Source: Streptomyces sp. NRRL F-5123 (lineage in GTDB: Bacteria; Actinomycetota; Actinomycetes; Streptomycetales; Streptomycetaceae). Taken from it: 64,000 bases of DNA. Shown here in pieces: positions 20,370-29,138 of the stretch. The position numbers and the translations under genes are program-made. The first letter of the stretch is position 1; the number at the start of each line of letters is the position of its first letter. Location: contig NZ_JOHY01000057.1 in assembly GCF_000721495.1 (NCBI RefSeq), positions 11,908-75,907 on the forward strand, read 5' to 3'. The notes under the pieces are model-generated. The model made no database searches. It had not been told where the DNA came from and worked only from the letters and a program-made list of their open reading frames with translations.

Positions 20370-21101
20370 ATGGCGTGGCGGGACTTCTTCCGGCCCACCG
20401 GCGCGGGGCAGTTCGACATGGCGAACGCGCACACGGTCGAGCTGACCAAGCGGCATCCGGTGGTGTCGCTGACCAAGCAGGGCGCGGCGGTCGGCAACAT
20501 GCGGGTCAACCTGTCCTGGTCGATGCGCACCTCCGACACCGGCAGCTGGGCGACCGACGACCGCGGTTTCCTGCGCCGCCAGTTCGACGTCTTCCGGCCC
20601 CGGGTGGTCCAGGCGGCCGGCCCGGCGATGGTCAACGTCGACCTGGACCTGGCGTGCATGTACGAGCTGGCCGACGGCAGCAAGGGCGTCGTGCAGCCGC
20701 TCGGTGAATTCCACGGCGACCTGGACTCGCCGCCGTACATCCAGATGAGCGGTGACGACCGCTTCGGCGGCACCTCCGGCGAGACGCTCTACATCAACTT
20801 CGACAAGCGCGACGAGTTCAAGCGGCTGCTGGTCTTCGTCTACATCTACGACGGCACGCCCGCCTTCGACCGCACCCACGCCAAGATCGAGATCTTCCCC
20901 GGCTCCGGTCCGCGCATCGAGATCCCGCTCAACGAGCGCGAGCCGCAGGCCCGCTCGTGCGCCGTGGTGCTCATCGAGAACAACAAGGGCGAGCTGACCG
21001 TGCGCCGCGAGGTGAAGTACGTCTACGGCTTCCAGGCCGAGATCGACCGGCTCTACGGCTGGGGCCTGCAATGGGGCCGCGGCTACAAGTCCAAGCTCTG
21101 A
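20370..21101 (+). CDS. TerA-like tellurium-resistance-family protein
   Basis: A 243-residue protein of the TerD superfamily, TerA-like branch. It has a divergent N-terminal half (VELTKRHPVVSLTKQGAAVG, then VNLSWSM) and a typical C-terminal half (FKRLLVFVYIYDGTPAFDR, then RSCAVVLIENNKGELTVRREV). The DFDLDAS Ca2+ signature of true TerD is replaced by a VDLDLACMYEL segment that keeps acidic residues. ATG 20370 follows GGGAGG; GTG 20361 is also possible. Convergent with the Pro-rich TerD protein, 28 bp away. Confidence 0.85.
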   Translation: MAWRDFFRPTGAGQFDMANAHTVELTKRHPVVSLTKQGAAVGNMRVNLSWSMRTSDTGSWATDDRGFLRRQFDVFRPRVVQAAGPAMVNVDLDLACMYELADGSKGVVQPLGEFHGDLDSPPYIQMSGDDRFGGTSGETLYINFDKRDEFKRLLVFVYIYDGTPAFDRTHAKIEIFPGSGPRIEIPLNEREPQARSCAVVLIENNKGELTVRREVKYVYGFQAEIDRLYGWGLQWGRGYKSKL

Positions 21102-21129
21102 CCGCGGCCCCTCCCCGTACGGCCGCGGC

Positions 21130-22074
21130 TCAGCGCTGCTGCTGGAACTGCGGCCCCTGCGGGGGCAGCACGAAGACCGGGCCGCCCACTGCGGAGGCGG
21201 CCACCGGCTGCGGGTATCCGTACGCCGGGTAGCCGGGCTGCGGATGCTGGTGCACCGGCGGCGCGGCGGGCGGCGGGGGCGGGGCCACGGGCGGGGCGGC
21301 GGCGACGGGCTGCGGGTAGCCGTACGCCGGCTGCGCGGGGACATGGCCGACGGAGGGCGCGGGCAGCGGGTAGCCGTACGCGCTGGACCGGTCGGGCGGG
21401 GGCGCGGCGTGCGGGCGGGTCTGCACCTGCGACGGGCTCGGCGGCTGCGGCGGGGGGCCCTGCGCGGGAGCGGGGGCCTGGCCCTGGGACGCGGCGTCGT
21501 CGCCCTTCGCGGCCTCGGCCGCCTCCTCCGCCGCGTCGTCCACCGTGATGCCGAACTCGGTCGCCAGGCCCACCAGGCCGGTCGCGTAGCCCTGCCCCAC
21601 CGCGCGGAATTTCCAGCCGCCGTCCTTGCGGTACAGCTCACCGCAGTTGAGCGCGGTCTCGGCGCCGGTGTCCGGGCGCACGTCGAAGGTCACCAGCGGC
21701 GGGCTGCCGGGTGCGGAGGTGTCGTACAGCAGCACGCACAGGTCGCGGACCGACCGGAAGGGCCCGCCGTCGCAGGAGGCGGCGACGACCGCCCGCTGGA
21801 CCGTGGCGTCCAGCGCCGCGAGGTCCACCTCGACGGTGTCGGTCAGGCCCTCGGCCACCCGGTGCTTGGGCAGGTGACGGGCCACGCCCGAGGGGTGCCG
21901 GGGGGCGTTGTAGAAGACGAAGTCGGCGTCCGAGCGCACCTTGCCGCCGCTGCCCAGCAGCAGCACGGAGGCGTCCACGTCGGGCGTTCCGCTGCCGGGG
22001 CTCCAGCGCAGCACCGCGCGGATGCCGGGGGCGTCGAGGGGGACGTTCGAGCCCTTCACCATCACGTGCGTCAT
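21130..22074 (-). CDS. TerD-domain protein with Pro/Tyr/Gln-rich tail
   Basis: A 314-residue protein. Residues 1-185 form a TerD domain (VDASVLLLGSGGKVRSDADFVFYN, and GQGYATGLVGLATEFGI at its end). The remaining 130 residues are a disordered tail rich in Pro, Ala, Gln and repeated YGYP motifs, four of them. Such tails may drive self-association; this is inference. ATG 22074 is preferred, with ATG 22062 possible. Transcribed against the TerA-like gene and divergent from the lyase operon, sharing the 250-bp promoter region. Confidence 0.88.
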   Translation of the reverse strand: MTHVMVKGSNVPLDAPGIRAVLRWSPGSGTPDVDASVLLLGSGGKVRSDADFVFYNAPRHPSGVARHLPKHRVAEGLTDTVEVDLAALDATVQRAVVAASCDGGPFRSVRDLCVLLYDTSAPGSPPLVTFDVRPDTGAETALNCGELYRKDGGWKFRAVGQGYATGLVGLATEFGITVDDAAEEAAEAAKGDDAASQGQAPAPAQGPPPQPPSPSQVQTRPHAAPPPDRSSAYGYPLPAPSVGHVPAQPAYGYPQPVAAAPPVAPPPPPAAPPVHQHPQPGYPAYGYPQPVAASAVGGPVFVLPPQGPQFQQQR

Positions 22075-22213
22075 GCCCGCCATCCTGCCCTTCCGGCGGG
22101 CCGCCCCACAACGTCGCAGGGGCCCGCCGGCCCCCGGGGCGGCGCTTCCGCCGCCCCGGCCCCCGCCGTACGGTGGGTGGATCCTCCGGGTCACCCCGCC
22201 GACCTGCGGTGGT

Positions 22214-22269
22214 TACGTGTTCTTCACGTGCGGAGGGAACGTCTCGTGCATGCTCACTCGTACGATAAT
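22214..22269 (+). promoter_or_regulatory. Candidate promoter region of the lyase-PRTase-HAD operon
   Basis: Contains an ACGTG-N5-CACGT inverted repeat around 22217-22231 and a -10-like element (TACGAT or GATAAT, 22261-22269), about 56 bp before the lyase ATG. No convincing -35 was found. Regulation would fit a common control of the two divergent arms of the Ter module. Confidence 0.4.
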
Positions 22270-22324
22270 CGGCCAGATGTCCTCAAGGCCCGTCACTTGA
22301 CCCCGTACCTGGAAAGGGGGCGCC

Positions 22325-23500
22325 ATGCGACACTTCGGCCACCTCGCCGCCGAAACGCGGCAGGAGCTGTTCCACATCGAGCCGGGGGAATTCACCCCTG
22401 ATTCGCCCGCGGCGATGCTCGCGGTCGCCCTCGGCGCGACCCTGTACTCGCCGGCGACACGGCCCACACTCGCCGACGACGTGCTGAAGCAGGCGTCGCG
22501 CGGGGTCGTGTCCATGGTGCTGTGCCTGGAGGACTCCATCGACGACCGCGACGTGGAGGCCGGTGAGGCCAACATCGTCCGGCAGTTCCGCGAACTCGCC
22601 GACCGCCCGGACGCGGCCGGCGCGCTGCCGCTGCTCTTCATCCGGGTCCGCACCCCGTGGCAGATCACCGACCTCACCACCCGGCTCGGCGACAGCGTGG
22701 CGCTCCTGTCGGGCTTCGTGCTGCCGAAGTTCACCGAGGAGACCGGCGTCCCCTTCCTGGAGGCGCTCACCGCCGCCGAGGCCGCGTGCGGACGCCGGCT
22801 GTTCGCCATGCCCGTGCTGGAGTCGCCGGAGCTGATGCACCTGGAGACCCGGGTCGAGGCGCTCAACGGCATCTCCCGCACCGTCGACAAGTACCGCGAG
22901 CGGGTGCTCGCGCTGCGCCTGGGCGTCACCGACTTCTGCTCCTCCTACGGCATCCGCCGCGGGCCCGCCATGACCGCGTACGACGTGCGGATCGTCGCCT
23001 CGGTGATCGCCGACGTCGTCAACGTCCTCGGCCGCGCCGACGGCTCCGGCTTCACGGTGACCGGCCCGGTCTGGGAGTACTTCCGCCACCAGGAGCGCAT
23101 CTTCAAGCCGCAGCTGCGCCGCAGCCCCTTCGCCGAGGGCGAGTCCGAGGAGCTGCGCGACGCGCTGCTGGAGCGCGACATGGACGGGCTGCTGCGCGAG
23201 ATCGAGCTGGACCGCGCCAACGGACTCCAGGGCAAGACCTGCATCCACCCCACCCACGTCCCGATCGTGCACGCGCTGAACGTGGTCACGCACGAGGAGT
23301 ACAGCGACGCCGCCGACATCCTGCACCAGGACCGCAGCGGTGGCGGAGTGCTGCGCTCCGCTTACACGAACAAGATGAACGAGGTCAAACCGCACCGCGC
23401 CTGGGCCGAGCGCACCCTGCTGCGGGCCGGGGCCTTCGGCGTCGCGCGCGAGGGCATCAGCTTCGTCGAACTCCTCGCGGCCTGTGTTCCCACGGCCTGA
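22325..23500 (+). CDS. HpcH/HpaI aldolase-citrate lyase (CitE-like) family protein
   Basis: A 391-residue TIM-barrel C-C lyase relative. The CitE-type metal/acyl-CoA site is suggested by VLCLEDSIDDRD (acidic residues), FVLPKF, and the SSYGIRRGPAMTAYDVRIV block. This longer subgroup is associated with TerD genes together with PRTase, StiP and HAD proteins in the published description of Ter-dependent stress systems by comparative genomics. Its reaction is unknown; involvement in making a nucleoside-like metabolite has been proposed. ATG 22325 follows GGAAAGGGGG. The next gene begins 21 bp later. Confidence 0.87.
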   Translation: MRHFGHLAAETRQELFHIEPGEFTPDSPAAMLAVALGATLYSPATRPTLADDVLKQASRGVVSMVLCLEDSIDDRDVEAGEANIVRQFRELADRPDAAGALPLLFIRVRTPWQITDLTTRLGDSVALLSGFVLPKFTEETGVPFLEALTAAEAACGRRLFAMPVLESPELMHLETRVEALNGISRTVDKYRERVLALRLGVTDFCSSYGIRRGPAMTAYDVRIVASVIADVVNVLGRADGSGFTVTGPVWEYFRHQERIFKPQLRRSPFAEGESEELRDALLERDMDGLLREIELDRANGLQGKTCIHPTHVPIVHALNVVTHEEYSDAADILHQDRSGGGVLRSAYTNKMNEVKPHRAWAERTLLRAGAFGVAREGISFVELLAACVPTA

Positions 23501-23521
23501 CCAGGCATCCTTGTACGAGAC

Positions 23522-26113
23522 ATGAAATTCACCGGAGAAGACCGCCCCCGCCCCGCCGCGGACGCCGCCCCCTGGACCGGCCAGTGGGTCGCCGACCGGC
23601 TCGGCATAGCCCTGCACGGCGAGGGCCTGCCCGGCCTGCTCGGCCTCGCCCTGCGCCGCAACCCCAAACGCGCCCACCTGCTGGTCTCCAACGTCCTCGG
23701 CAAGCACGTCCCGCAGCGCCCCGGCACGGTCTACGGGCACGCCCGCGACCTGGGCCTGCGGGTCCGCGCGCTGCTCGGCGGGCAGGACGCCGCCCGCGCC
23801 GTCGTCGTCGGCTACGCCGAGACCGCGACCGGGCTCGGCCACGCCGTCGCCGACGGCGTCGGGCCCGTGCCGTACCTGCACTCCACCCGCCGCGAGGTGC
23901 CCGGACTCGCGTCCGGCGGCGCCTTCCAGGAGGAGCACAGCCACGCCACCGGGCACCTGCTGCTGCCCGAGGACCCGGCACTGCTCGCCGGGACGGGGCC
24001 GCTGGTGCTCGTGGACGACGAGTTCTCCACCGGGCAGACCGTCCTCAACACCATCCGCGACCTGCACGCCCGCCACCCGCGCGGGCACTACGTCGTCGTC
24101 GCCCTCACCGACATGCGCGCCCCCGCCGACCACGCCCGCCTCGCCGCCTTCGCCGCGGAGCTGGGCGCCCGGGTCGACGTGCTGTCCCTGGCCGCCGGGA
24201 CGGTCACGCTGCCGGACGGCGTGCTCTCCGACGCCCAGACCCTCGTGGCCGAGCTGACGCCCTCCGCTCCCGACCCGGCCGCTCCCGACCCGGCCGCCGC
24301 CGAGCCCGCCGCCGAGGTGCGGCGGGTGGGGCTGCACTGGCCCGCCGGGGTGCCCGACGGGGGCCGGCACGGCTTCCTGCCCGCGCACCGCGCCGCCCTG
24401 GAGGCCGCACTCCCCGGTATGGGCCGGCGGCTCGCGCAGGCCCTGCCCGCGGGGGCGCGCCGGGTGCTCGTACTCGGCACCGAGGAGCTGATGTACGCGC
24501 CGCTGCGGCTCGCGCAGGCCCTGGAGGCGTACGCGCCCGGCGGGGCGCCCGCGGGGCCGCGGGCCGGCGCCGAGGGGCTTCCCGCGGGGGAGAACCGGCC
24601 GGACGGGTCCCCCGGCGTCGAGGCGTACTTCTCCACGACCACCCGCTCGCCGGTGCTCGCCGTCGACGACCCCGGCTACGCGATACGCAGCCGGCTGGTC
24701 TTCCCCGCGCACGACGACCCCACCGACGACGGCTCGCGCGAGCGGTACGCGTACAACGTCGCCGGGGCCGGCTTCGACGCCGTCGTGTGCGTCACCGACT
24801 CCGCGGGCGACACCCCGGCCCTCCACGCGCCCGGCGGGCTGCTCGCCCGGCTCGCCCCGCACACCGGCACGGTGCTGCTCGCCGTCGTCCCCACCCACGC
24901 CCCCACCCCCGCTCCCGCCCCCGCTCCCTCCCGACCGAACGGAAACCACGGCCTGATGAGTGCAACCCCCGGACCGCTGCGCGGCCCCGACTTCGGCTCG
25001 TACGCCGCGGACGAGGTGGGCTGGCTGCTCAAGGACCTGTCCGACGTGCGGCTCGAAGCGCCCACCGAGGAGCGCGAGGAGGCCATCCAGAGCGGTGGCG
25101 CCCACTACGCCGAGTCGCTGCCGGTCGAGTACCAGCCCAGCGCCGCCTACCAGGACCTCTTCCGGGCGGCCCTGGAGACCTCCGCCGGGCGCATCGCCCG
25201 CGCGGTCGGCGCCGTCACCGAGCTGGTGCTCGCCGAGCGCGGGCCCGACGCCGTCCTGGTGTCGCTGGCCCGGGCCGGCACCCCGGTCGGCGTGCTGATG
25301 CGCCGCTGGGCCCGGCAGGCGCACGGCCTGGAGCTGCCGCACTACGCCGTCAGCATCGTCCGCGGCCGCGGCATCGACCCCGCCGCGCTGCGCTGGCTCG
25401 CCGCCCACCACGACCCGGCCGACTGCGCCTTCGTCGACGGCTGGACGGGCAAGGGCGCCATCACCCGCGAACTCGCCGACGCCATCGACGCCTTCCCCGA
25501 GTTCGCCCGCTTCCGCCCGGAGATCGCGGTGCTCGCCGACCCCGGCGGCTGCGTGTCCACGTACGGCACCCGCGACGACTTCCTGATCCCGTCCGCGTGC
25601 CTGAACTCCACCGTCTCCGGCCTCGTCTCGCGCACCGTGCTGCGCGCCGACCTCGTCGGGCCCGGCGAATTCCACGGCGCCAAGTTCTACCGCGAGCTGG
25701 CGGAATCCGACGTCTCCGCGCTCTTCCTCGACACCGTCACCGCCGCCTTCGGCGAGGTCGGCGACGACGTGGCCCGCGACGTCAAGGCGCTGCGCGCGCA
25801 GGACCGCTCCCCGACATGGGCGGGCTGGGCGGCCGTCGAGCGGATCAGCGAGGAGTACGGCATCGGCGACGTCAACCTCGTCAAGCCCGGCGTCGGCGAG
25901 ACCACCCGCGTCCTGCTGCGGCGCGTCCCGTGGAAGATCCTCGCCTCCCGCGGCGCGGGCGCCGACCTCGACCACGTACGCCTGCTCGCCGAGCAGCGCG
26001 GGGTGCCCGTCGAGGAGACCGACGAGCTGCCGTACTCGTGCGTCGGCCTCATCCACCCGCGCTACACCCGCGGTGCGACCGGCACCGACGGCAAGGCGGT
26101 GCAGGGCCTGTGA
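23522..26113 (+). CDS. Phosphoribosyltransferase-TRSP joined to StiP/PELOTA protein
   Basis: A continuous 863-residue frame containing two proteins that are normally separate. Residues 1-250 are a PRTase (PRPP loop LVLVDDEFSTGQT), and 290-475 the TRSP domain. After an Ala/Pro-rich linker, residues 479-863 match the cysteine protease StiP family with a C-terminal PELOTA-like RNA-binding segment (WKILASRGAGADLDHVRLLA). At the join, an ATG (24956) overlaps a TGA in another frame as TGATG, the usual coupled stop/start. It is therefore either a real fusion or a frameshift in the GCTCCC/poly-C tract at 24902-24932. Its stop overlaps the HAD start. The whole would act in the same Ter-linked pathway as the lyase. 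Confidence 0.85.
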   Translation: MKFTGEDRPRPAADAAPWTGQWVADRLGIALHGEGLPGLLGLALRRNPKRAHLLVSNVLGKHVPQRPGTVYGHARDLGLRVRALLGGQDAARAVVVGYAETATGLGHAVADGVGPVPYLHSTRREVPGLASGGAFQEEHSHATGHLLLPEDPALLAGTGPLVLVDDEFSTGQTVLNTIRDLHARHPRGHYVVVALTDMRAPADHARLAAFAAELGARVDVLSLAAGTVTLPDGVLSDAQTLVAELTPSAPDPAAPDPAAAEPAAEVRRVGLHWPAGVPDGGRHGFLPAHRAALEAALPGMGRRLAQALPAGARRVLVLGTEELMYAPLRLAQALEAYAPGGAPAGPRAGAEGLPAGENRPDGSPGVEAYFSTTTRSPVLAVDDPGYAIRSRLVFPAHDDPTDDGSRERYAYNVAGAGFDAVVCVTDSAGDTPALHAPGGLLARLAPHTGTVLLAVVPTHAPTPAPAPAPSRPNGNHGLMSATPGPLRGPDFGSYAADEVGWLLKDLSDVRLEAPTEEREEAIQSGGAHYAESLPVEYQPSAAYQDLFRAALETSAGRIARAVGAVTELVLAERGPDAVLVSLARAGTPVGVLMRRWARQAHGLELPHYAVSIVRGRGIDPAALRWLAAHHDPADCAFVDGWTGKGAITRELADAIDAFPEFARFRPEIAVLADPGGCVSTYGTRDDFLIPSACLNSTVSGLVSRTVLRADLVGPGEFHGAKFYRELAESDVSALFLDTVTAAFGEVGDDVARDVKALRAQDRSPTWAGWAAVERISEEYGIGDVNLVKPGVGETTRVLLRRVPWKILASRGAGADLDHVRLLAEQRGVPVEETDELPYSCVGLIHPRYTRGATGTDGKAVQGL

Positions 26114-26925
26114 ACCGCGCCTACACCCGGACGATCGTCGCGAGCGACCTCGACCGCACCCTCATCTACTCGGCCGCCGCGCTCGCCCTGGGCATGCCCG
26201 ACGAGCAGGCCCCGCGGCTGCTGTGCGTCGAGGTGCACGAGAGCCGGCCGCTGTCCTTCATGACCGAGGCCGCCGGCCGCGTCCTGGCGGAGCTCTCCGA
26301 CACCGTGCGCTTCGTGCCCGCCACCACCCGCACCCGCAAGCAGTACCGCCGGGTCAGCCTGCCCTGCCCGACGCCGAGCTACGCGATCTGCGCCAACGGC
26401 GGGCACCTGCTGGTCAACGGGCGCACCGACCACGACTGGAACGCCGAGATGCGCCGCCGGCTCGCCGACGGCTCCGCCCCGCTCGACGAGGTGCGCGCGC
26501 ACCTGGCCGCGACCGCCGACCCCGAGTGGCTGCGCAAGGAGCGGATCGCCGAGGACCTCTTCTGCTATCTGGTCGTCGACCGCGAACGGCTCCCCGCCGG
26601 ATGGGTCAAGGAGCTCACCGCCTGGGCCGATCCGCTCGGCTGGACGGTCTCCCTCCAGGGCCGCAAGATCTACGCGGTGCCCCGGCCGCTGTCCAAGAGC
26701 GCGGCCCTGGCCGAGGTCGTCCGCCGCACCGGCGCCGACCGCATCCTGGCCGCGGGCGACTCCCTCCTCGACGTCGACCTCCTCCTCGCCGCCGACGCCG
26801 GCTGGACCCCGGGCCACGGCGAACTCTCCGACACCGGCTGGACCGCCCCGACCGTCACCGCCCTCCCCACGGCGGGCGTGGCGGCAGGCGAACACATCCT
26901 CCGGGAGTTCCTGACCCACGTGTAG
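26110..26925 (+). CDS. HAD-superfamily phosphatase of the Ter module
   Basis: A 271-residue Cof/sucrose-phosphatase-like HAD hydrolase. Motif I is ASDLDRTLIYS, motif II is in PATTRTRKQYRR, motif III Lys is in PLSKSAALAEV, and motif IV is LAAGDSLLDVDLL. The cap lies between about residues 90 and 190. It probably dephosphorylates a sugar or nucleotide product of the PRTase and lyase upstream. GTG 26110 overlaps the upstream stop as GTGA, so translation is coupled. Last gene of the operon. Confidence 0.9.
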   Translation: MNRAYTRTIVASDLDRTLIYSAAALALGMPDEQAPRLLCVEVHESRPLSFMTEAAGRVLAELSDTVRFVPATTRTRKQYRRVSLPCPTPSYAICANGGHLLVNGRTDHDWNAEMRRRLADGSAPLDEVRAHLAATADPEWLRKERIAEDLFCYLVVDRERLPAGWVKELTAWADPLGWTVSLQGRKIYAVPRPLSKSAALAEVVRRTGADRILAAGDSLLDVDLLLAADAGWTPGHGELSDTGWTAPTVTALPTAGVAAGEHILREFLTHV

Positions 26926-27030
26926 GGCCCCCGGGCCCGCGGGGTGCCGGTACGGGAGAGGCCGCCCCGGGGGCGCGGGCCGCCGTTGCGGAAGAAGGCC
27001 GGCAAACCAGGGGCGCGTGGGGGCACCCCC

Positions 27031-27088
27031 GGGCGAAGCTCCGGGGGAGAACGGAGCGACCAGCCACGACGGCGGGGAGGTCGCGGCA
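27031..27088. repeat. Partial streptomycete intergenic repeat
   Basis: Between convergent genes, this stretch contains GGGGCGCGTGGGGGCACCCC, an imperfect CCCCCGGGC...GCTCCGGGGG hairpin, and a GCGACCAGCCACGACGG end related to the repeat at 17072-17205. The whole 186-bp gap shows only such repeats. Confidence 0.5.
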
Positions 27089-27111
27089 CAGCAGCGAGCA
27101 CCCCCGGCGCG

Positions 27112-27741
27112 TCAACCCTCCCGCGGAGAGACGACCCGGTCGCAGAAGCCCCGCCGTCTCTCCACGCGCACCGCGTTCTCCCGCTCGCTGGAAGCGATGA
27201 ACTCCCGCGCCTCCTCCTCGCTCCGCCCACCGCGCAGGTGCCTGCGCAGAAGGCGCCGCTCCCGCAGCCTCCGCGGGGTCTCGACGTACCAGAGCTCGTC
27301 CAGCAGGTCGCGCACCCGCGCCCAGCCGGGCCCGTCGTCGGCGAGGTAGTTGCCCTCGGTGACGACGAGCGCCGTGCCCGCCGGCACGACGAGCCCCGCC
27401 GCTATCGGCTCGTCGAGGCCGCGGTCGAAGTCGGGCGCGTACACCGGGCGCGCCCGCTCCGCGCGCAGCCGCTCCAGCAGCACCACGTAGCCGTCCACGT
27501 CGAAGGTCTCGGGCGCGCCCTTGCGGTCCCGCAGGTCCAGCCGGTCCAGCTGCGCGTTGGACAGGTGGAAGCCGTCCATCGGGACGTACGCGGCCGTCCC
27601 GGCGCCCAGCCGCTCGTCGACGCCCGCGACCAGCCGCCTGGCCAGCGTCGACTTGCCCGCGGCGGGCGCGCCCGCGAGCCCCAGCAGCGCGCGCCGGCCT
27701 GGAATGCTGGGCACCAGGGCGACCGCGTCATCGACAAGCAT
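27112..27741 (-). CDS. P-loop nucleoside/fructose-type kinase (PanK/URK fold)
   Basis: A 209-residue P-loop kinase. Walker A is GLAGAPAAGKSTLARRL at about residues 22-38; PMDGFHLSNAQLDRL is the phosphoribulokinase/uridine kinase/pantothenate kinase signature, and DFDRGLDEP and VVTEGNYL follow. This small group is annotated as nucleoside or fructose kinase-like; the substrate cannot be told from sequence. The ATG at 27741 lies 36 bp from the divergent O-methyltransferase. Confidence 0.87.
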   Translation of the reverse strand: MLVDDAVALVPSIPGRRALLGLAGAPAAGKSTLARRLVAGVDERLGAGTAAYVPMDGFHLSNAQLDRLDLRDRKGAPETFDVDGYVVLLERLRAERARPVYAPDFDRGLDEPIAAGLVVPAGTALVVTEGNYLADDGPGWARVRDLLDELWYVETPRRLRERRLLRRHLRGGRSEEEAREFIASSERENAVRVERRRGFCDRVVSPREG

Positions 27742-27777
27742 CCCGTCACCCTAAGTGCCAGACCTGGGAGCAGACTC

Positions 27778-28434
27778 GTGTACGAAACGAAAAACCCGCA
27801 GCTCACGCCCGAGCTGTACGCATACGTCCTGGACCACAATCCGCTCGACCCGGTGCAACGCGAACTGGTGGACGTCACCCACCAGCGGCTCGGCGAGGTC
27901 GCCGGCCTGCAGACGGCGGAGGAGCAGGGCCCGCTGCTGGCGTTCCTGGTACGGCTGACCGGCGCGCGGCAGATCGTCGAGGTCGGCACGTTCACCGGCT
28001 TCTCGACGCTGTCCATGGCCCAGGCGCTGCCCGAGGGCGGGCGCGTCATCGCGTGCGACATCTCGGAGGAGTGGACGGCCGTGGGCCGCGAGGCGTGGCA
28101 GAAGGCGGGCGTCGCCGACCGCATCGACCTGCGGATCGCGCCGGCCCTCGACACGCTGCGGGCGCTGCCGCAGGACCCGTGGATCGACCTGGTCTTCCTC
28201 GACGCCGACAAGGGCGCGTACATCGACTACTGGGAGGAGCTGGTGCCGCGGATGAACCCCGGCGGCCTGCTGGTCGTCGACAACACCCTCTTCCACGGCG
28301 ACGTCTCCGACCCGGAGACCACCGGCGGCGGCGCGGCCATCCGCGCCTTCAACGACCACGTGCGGGCCGACGACCGGGTCGACGACGTGCTGCTCACGGT
28401 CGCGGACGGGCTGACGCTGGCCCGCCGCCGCTAG
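27778..28434 (+). CDS. Class I SAM-dependent O-methyltransferase
   Basis: A 218-residue cation-dependent O-methyltransferase of the catechol/caffeoyl-CoA type. SAM motif I is VEVGTFTGFSTLSMA; the metal-binding LVFLDADKGAYIDY and VVDNTLFHG blocks are present. The substrate is unknown, but the family methylates catechol-like hydroxyls. The GTG start at 27778 gives the usual length. The TAG stop lies in the CTAG that abuts inverted-repeat element copy B, so insertion may have set or replaced the original 3' end. Confidence 0.92.
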   Translation: MYETKNPQLTPELYAYVLDHNPLDPVQRELVDVTHQRLGEVAGLQTAEEQGPLLAFLVRLTGARQIVEVGTFTGFSTLSMAQALPEGGRVIACDISEEWTAVGREAWQKAGVADRIDLRIAPALDTLRALPQDPWIDLVFLDADKGAYIDYWEELVPRMNPGGLLVVDNTLFHGDVSDPETTGGGAAIRAFNDHVRADDRVDDVLLTVADGLTLARRR

Positions 28435-28596
28435 TGCTGTGACCGGGAGGATCCACCGGCTTGTGGCGTCCGGCACGGCACCTCGCTGGGTTGCCGCATC
28501 GACCGAGCAGGCCCACTACGAGGCCGATCCGGCGCCTTGCGACGCACCGCACCGGACGCCGCAAGCTACCGGCAAACCCTCCCGGTCAGGGTGCCG
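28431..28596 (-). mobile_element. CTAG-flanked inverted-repeat element, copy B (inverted)
   Basis: About 166 bp, oriented opposite to copies A and C. The left end reads CTAG then TGCTGTGACCGGGAGG; the right end is degenerate (GGTCAGGGTGCC instead of GGTCACAGCACC). It lies between the 3' ends of two convergent genes, supplying the last residues of the DUF4383 protein and touching the stop of the methyltransferase. Confidence 0.8.
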
Positions 28597-29043
28597 CTGC
28601 CGCCAGTACGGGTTGTCGTGCGGGAGACCGCCCGTCACCCGCCCGTACATCCCGAAGAACAGCAGCAGCAGCCCCACCCCGAAGCTGAAGAGCACGTTGG
28701 ACATCTTGAACGCCAGCAGGTTGCTGTCCGTGTCCAGCAGCGCCAGATTGACGAAACCGCTGATCAGGAAGGCGGCGCCGACGCAGATGTTGAGGGTGGA
28801 GGCGAAATTGCCGCCGATGACCATGCCGACGAAGAGCAGCGCGCCGACGCCGATCGAGATCGAGCTGAGCGCGCCGTTGGAGTTCAGGCCCGCGACGCGC
28901 TCGCCCGCCTGGTTCAGGAACGAGACGTGGTTGAGCAGGCCCAGGATGCCGAAGACGACGAGGATCAGGCCCATCAGCCCGGCGCCGAAGCGGTAGACCT
29001 GGCTGAGCCGGTGGTCGACGGGGACGTGGTCGTTCAGCTGCAT
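28516..29043 (-). CDS. DUF4383 membrane protein with element-encoded tail
   Basis: A 175-residue protein with four hydrophobic helices (about residues 20-37, 63-80, 86-104 and 118-133), matching the DUF4383 family of small actinobacterial membrane proteins of unknown function. The family-like part ends near GLPHDNPYWRQRHP; the last 22 or so residues are read from the inverted-repeat element at 28431-28596 and are probably not native. The ATG at 29043 fits the family length. Function is not expected to depend on the tail. Confidence 0.8.
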   Translation of the reverse strand: MQLNDHVPVDHRLSQVYRFGAGLMGLILVVFGILGLLNHVSFLNQAGERVAGLNSNGALSSISIGVGALLFVGMVIGGNFASTLNICVGAAFLISGFVNLALLDTDSNLLAFKMSNVLFSFGVGLLLLFFGMYGRVTGGLPHDNPYWRQRHPDREGLPVACGVRCGASQGAGSAS

Positions 29044-29138
29044 GGGCGCCTCCTTGGGAGTTGGCCGTTCGAGGACGCCACTTCCCAGGATAGGCCGGGG
29101 ACCGGCGCCCAGCAGCGCGGCCCGGATACGCTGTGGCC

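Noticed and set aside
22283..26056. A 1,257-codon minus-strand open frame opposite the lyase and PRTase genes
   Set aside because: It mirrors the codon pattern of the plus-strand genes, has Gly/Arg/Val-rich composition without domains, and the plus strand carries clear catalytic motifs.
22657..26109. Upstream part of a 1,422-codon plus-strand frame that ends in the HAD gene
   Set aside because: Before 26110 it is an Arg/Pro/Ala-rich shadow; only the HAD portion from GTG 26110 has family motifs and a coupled start.
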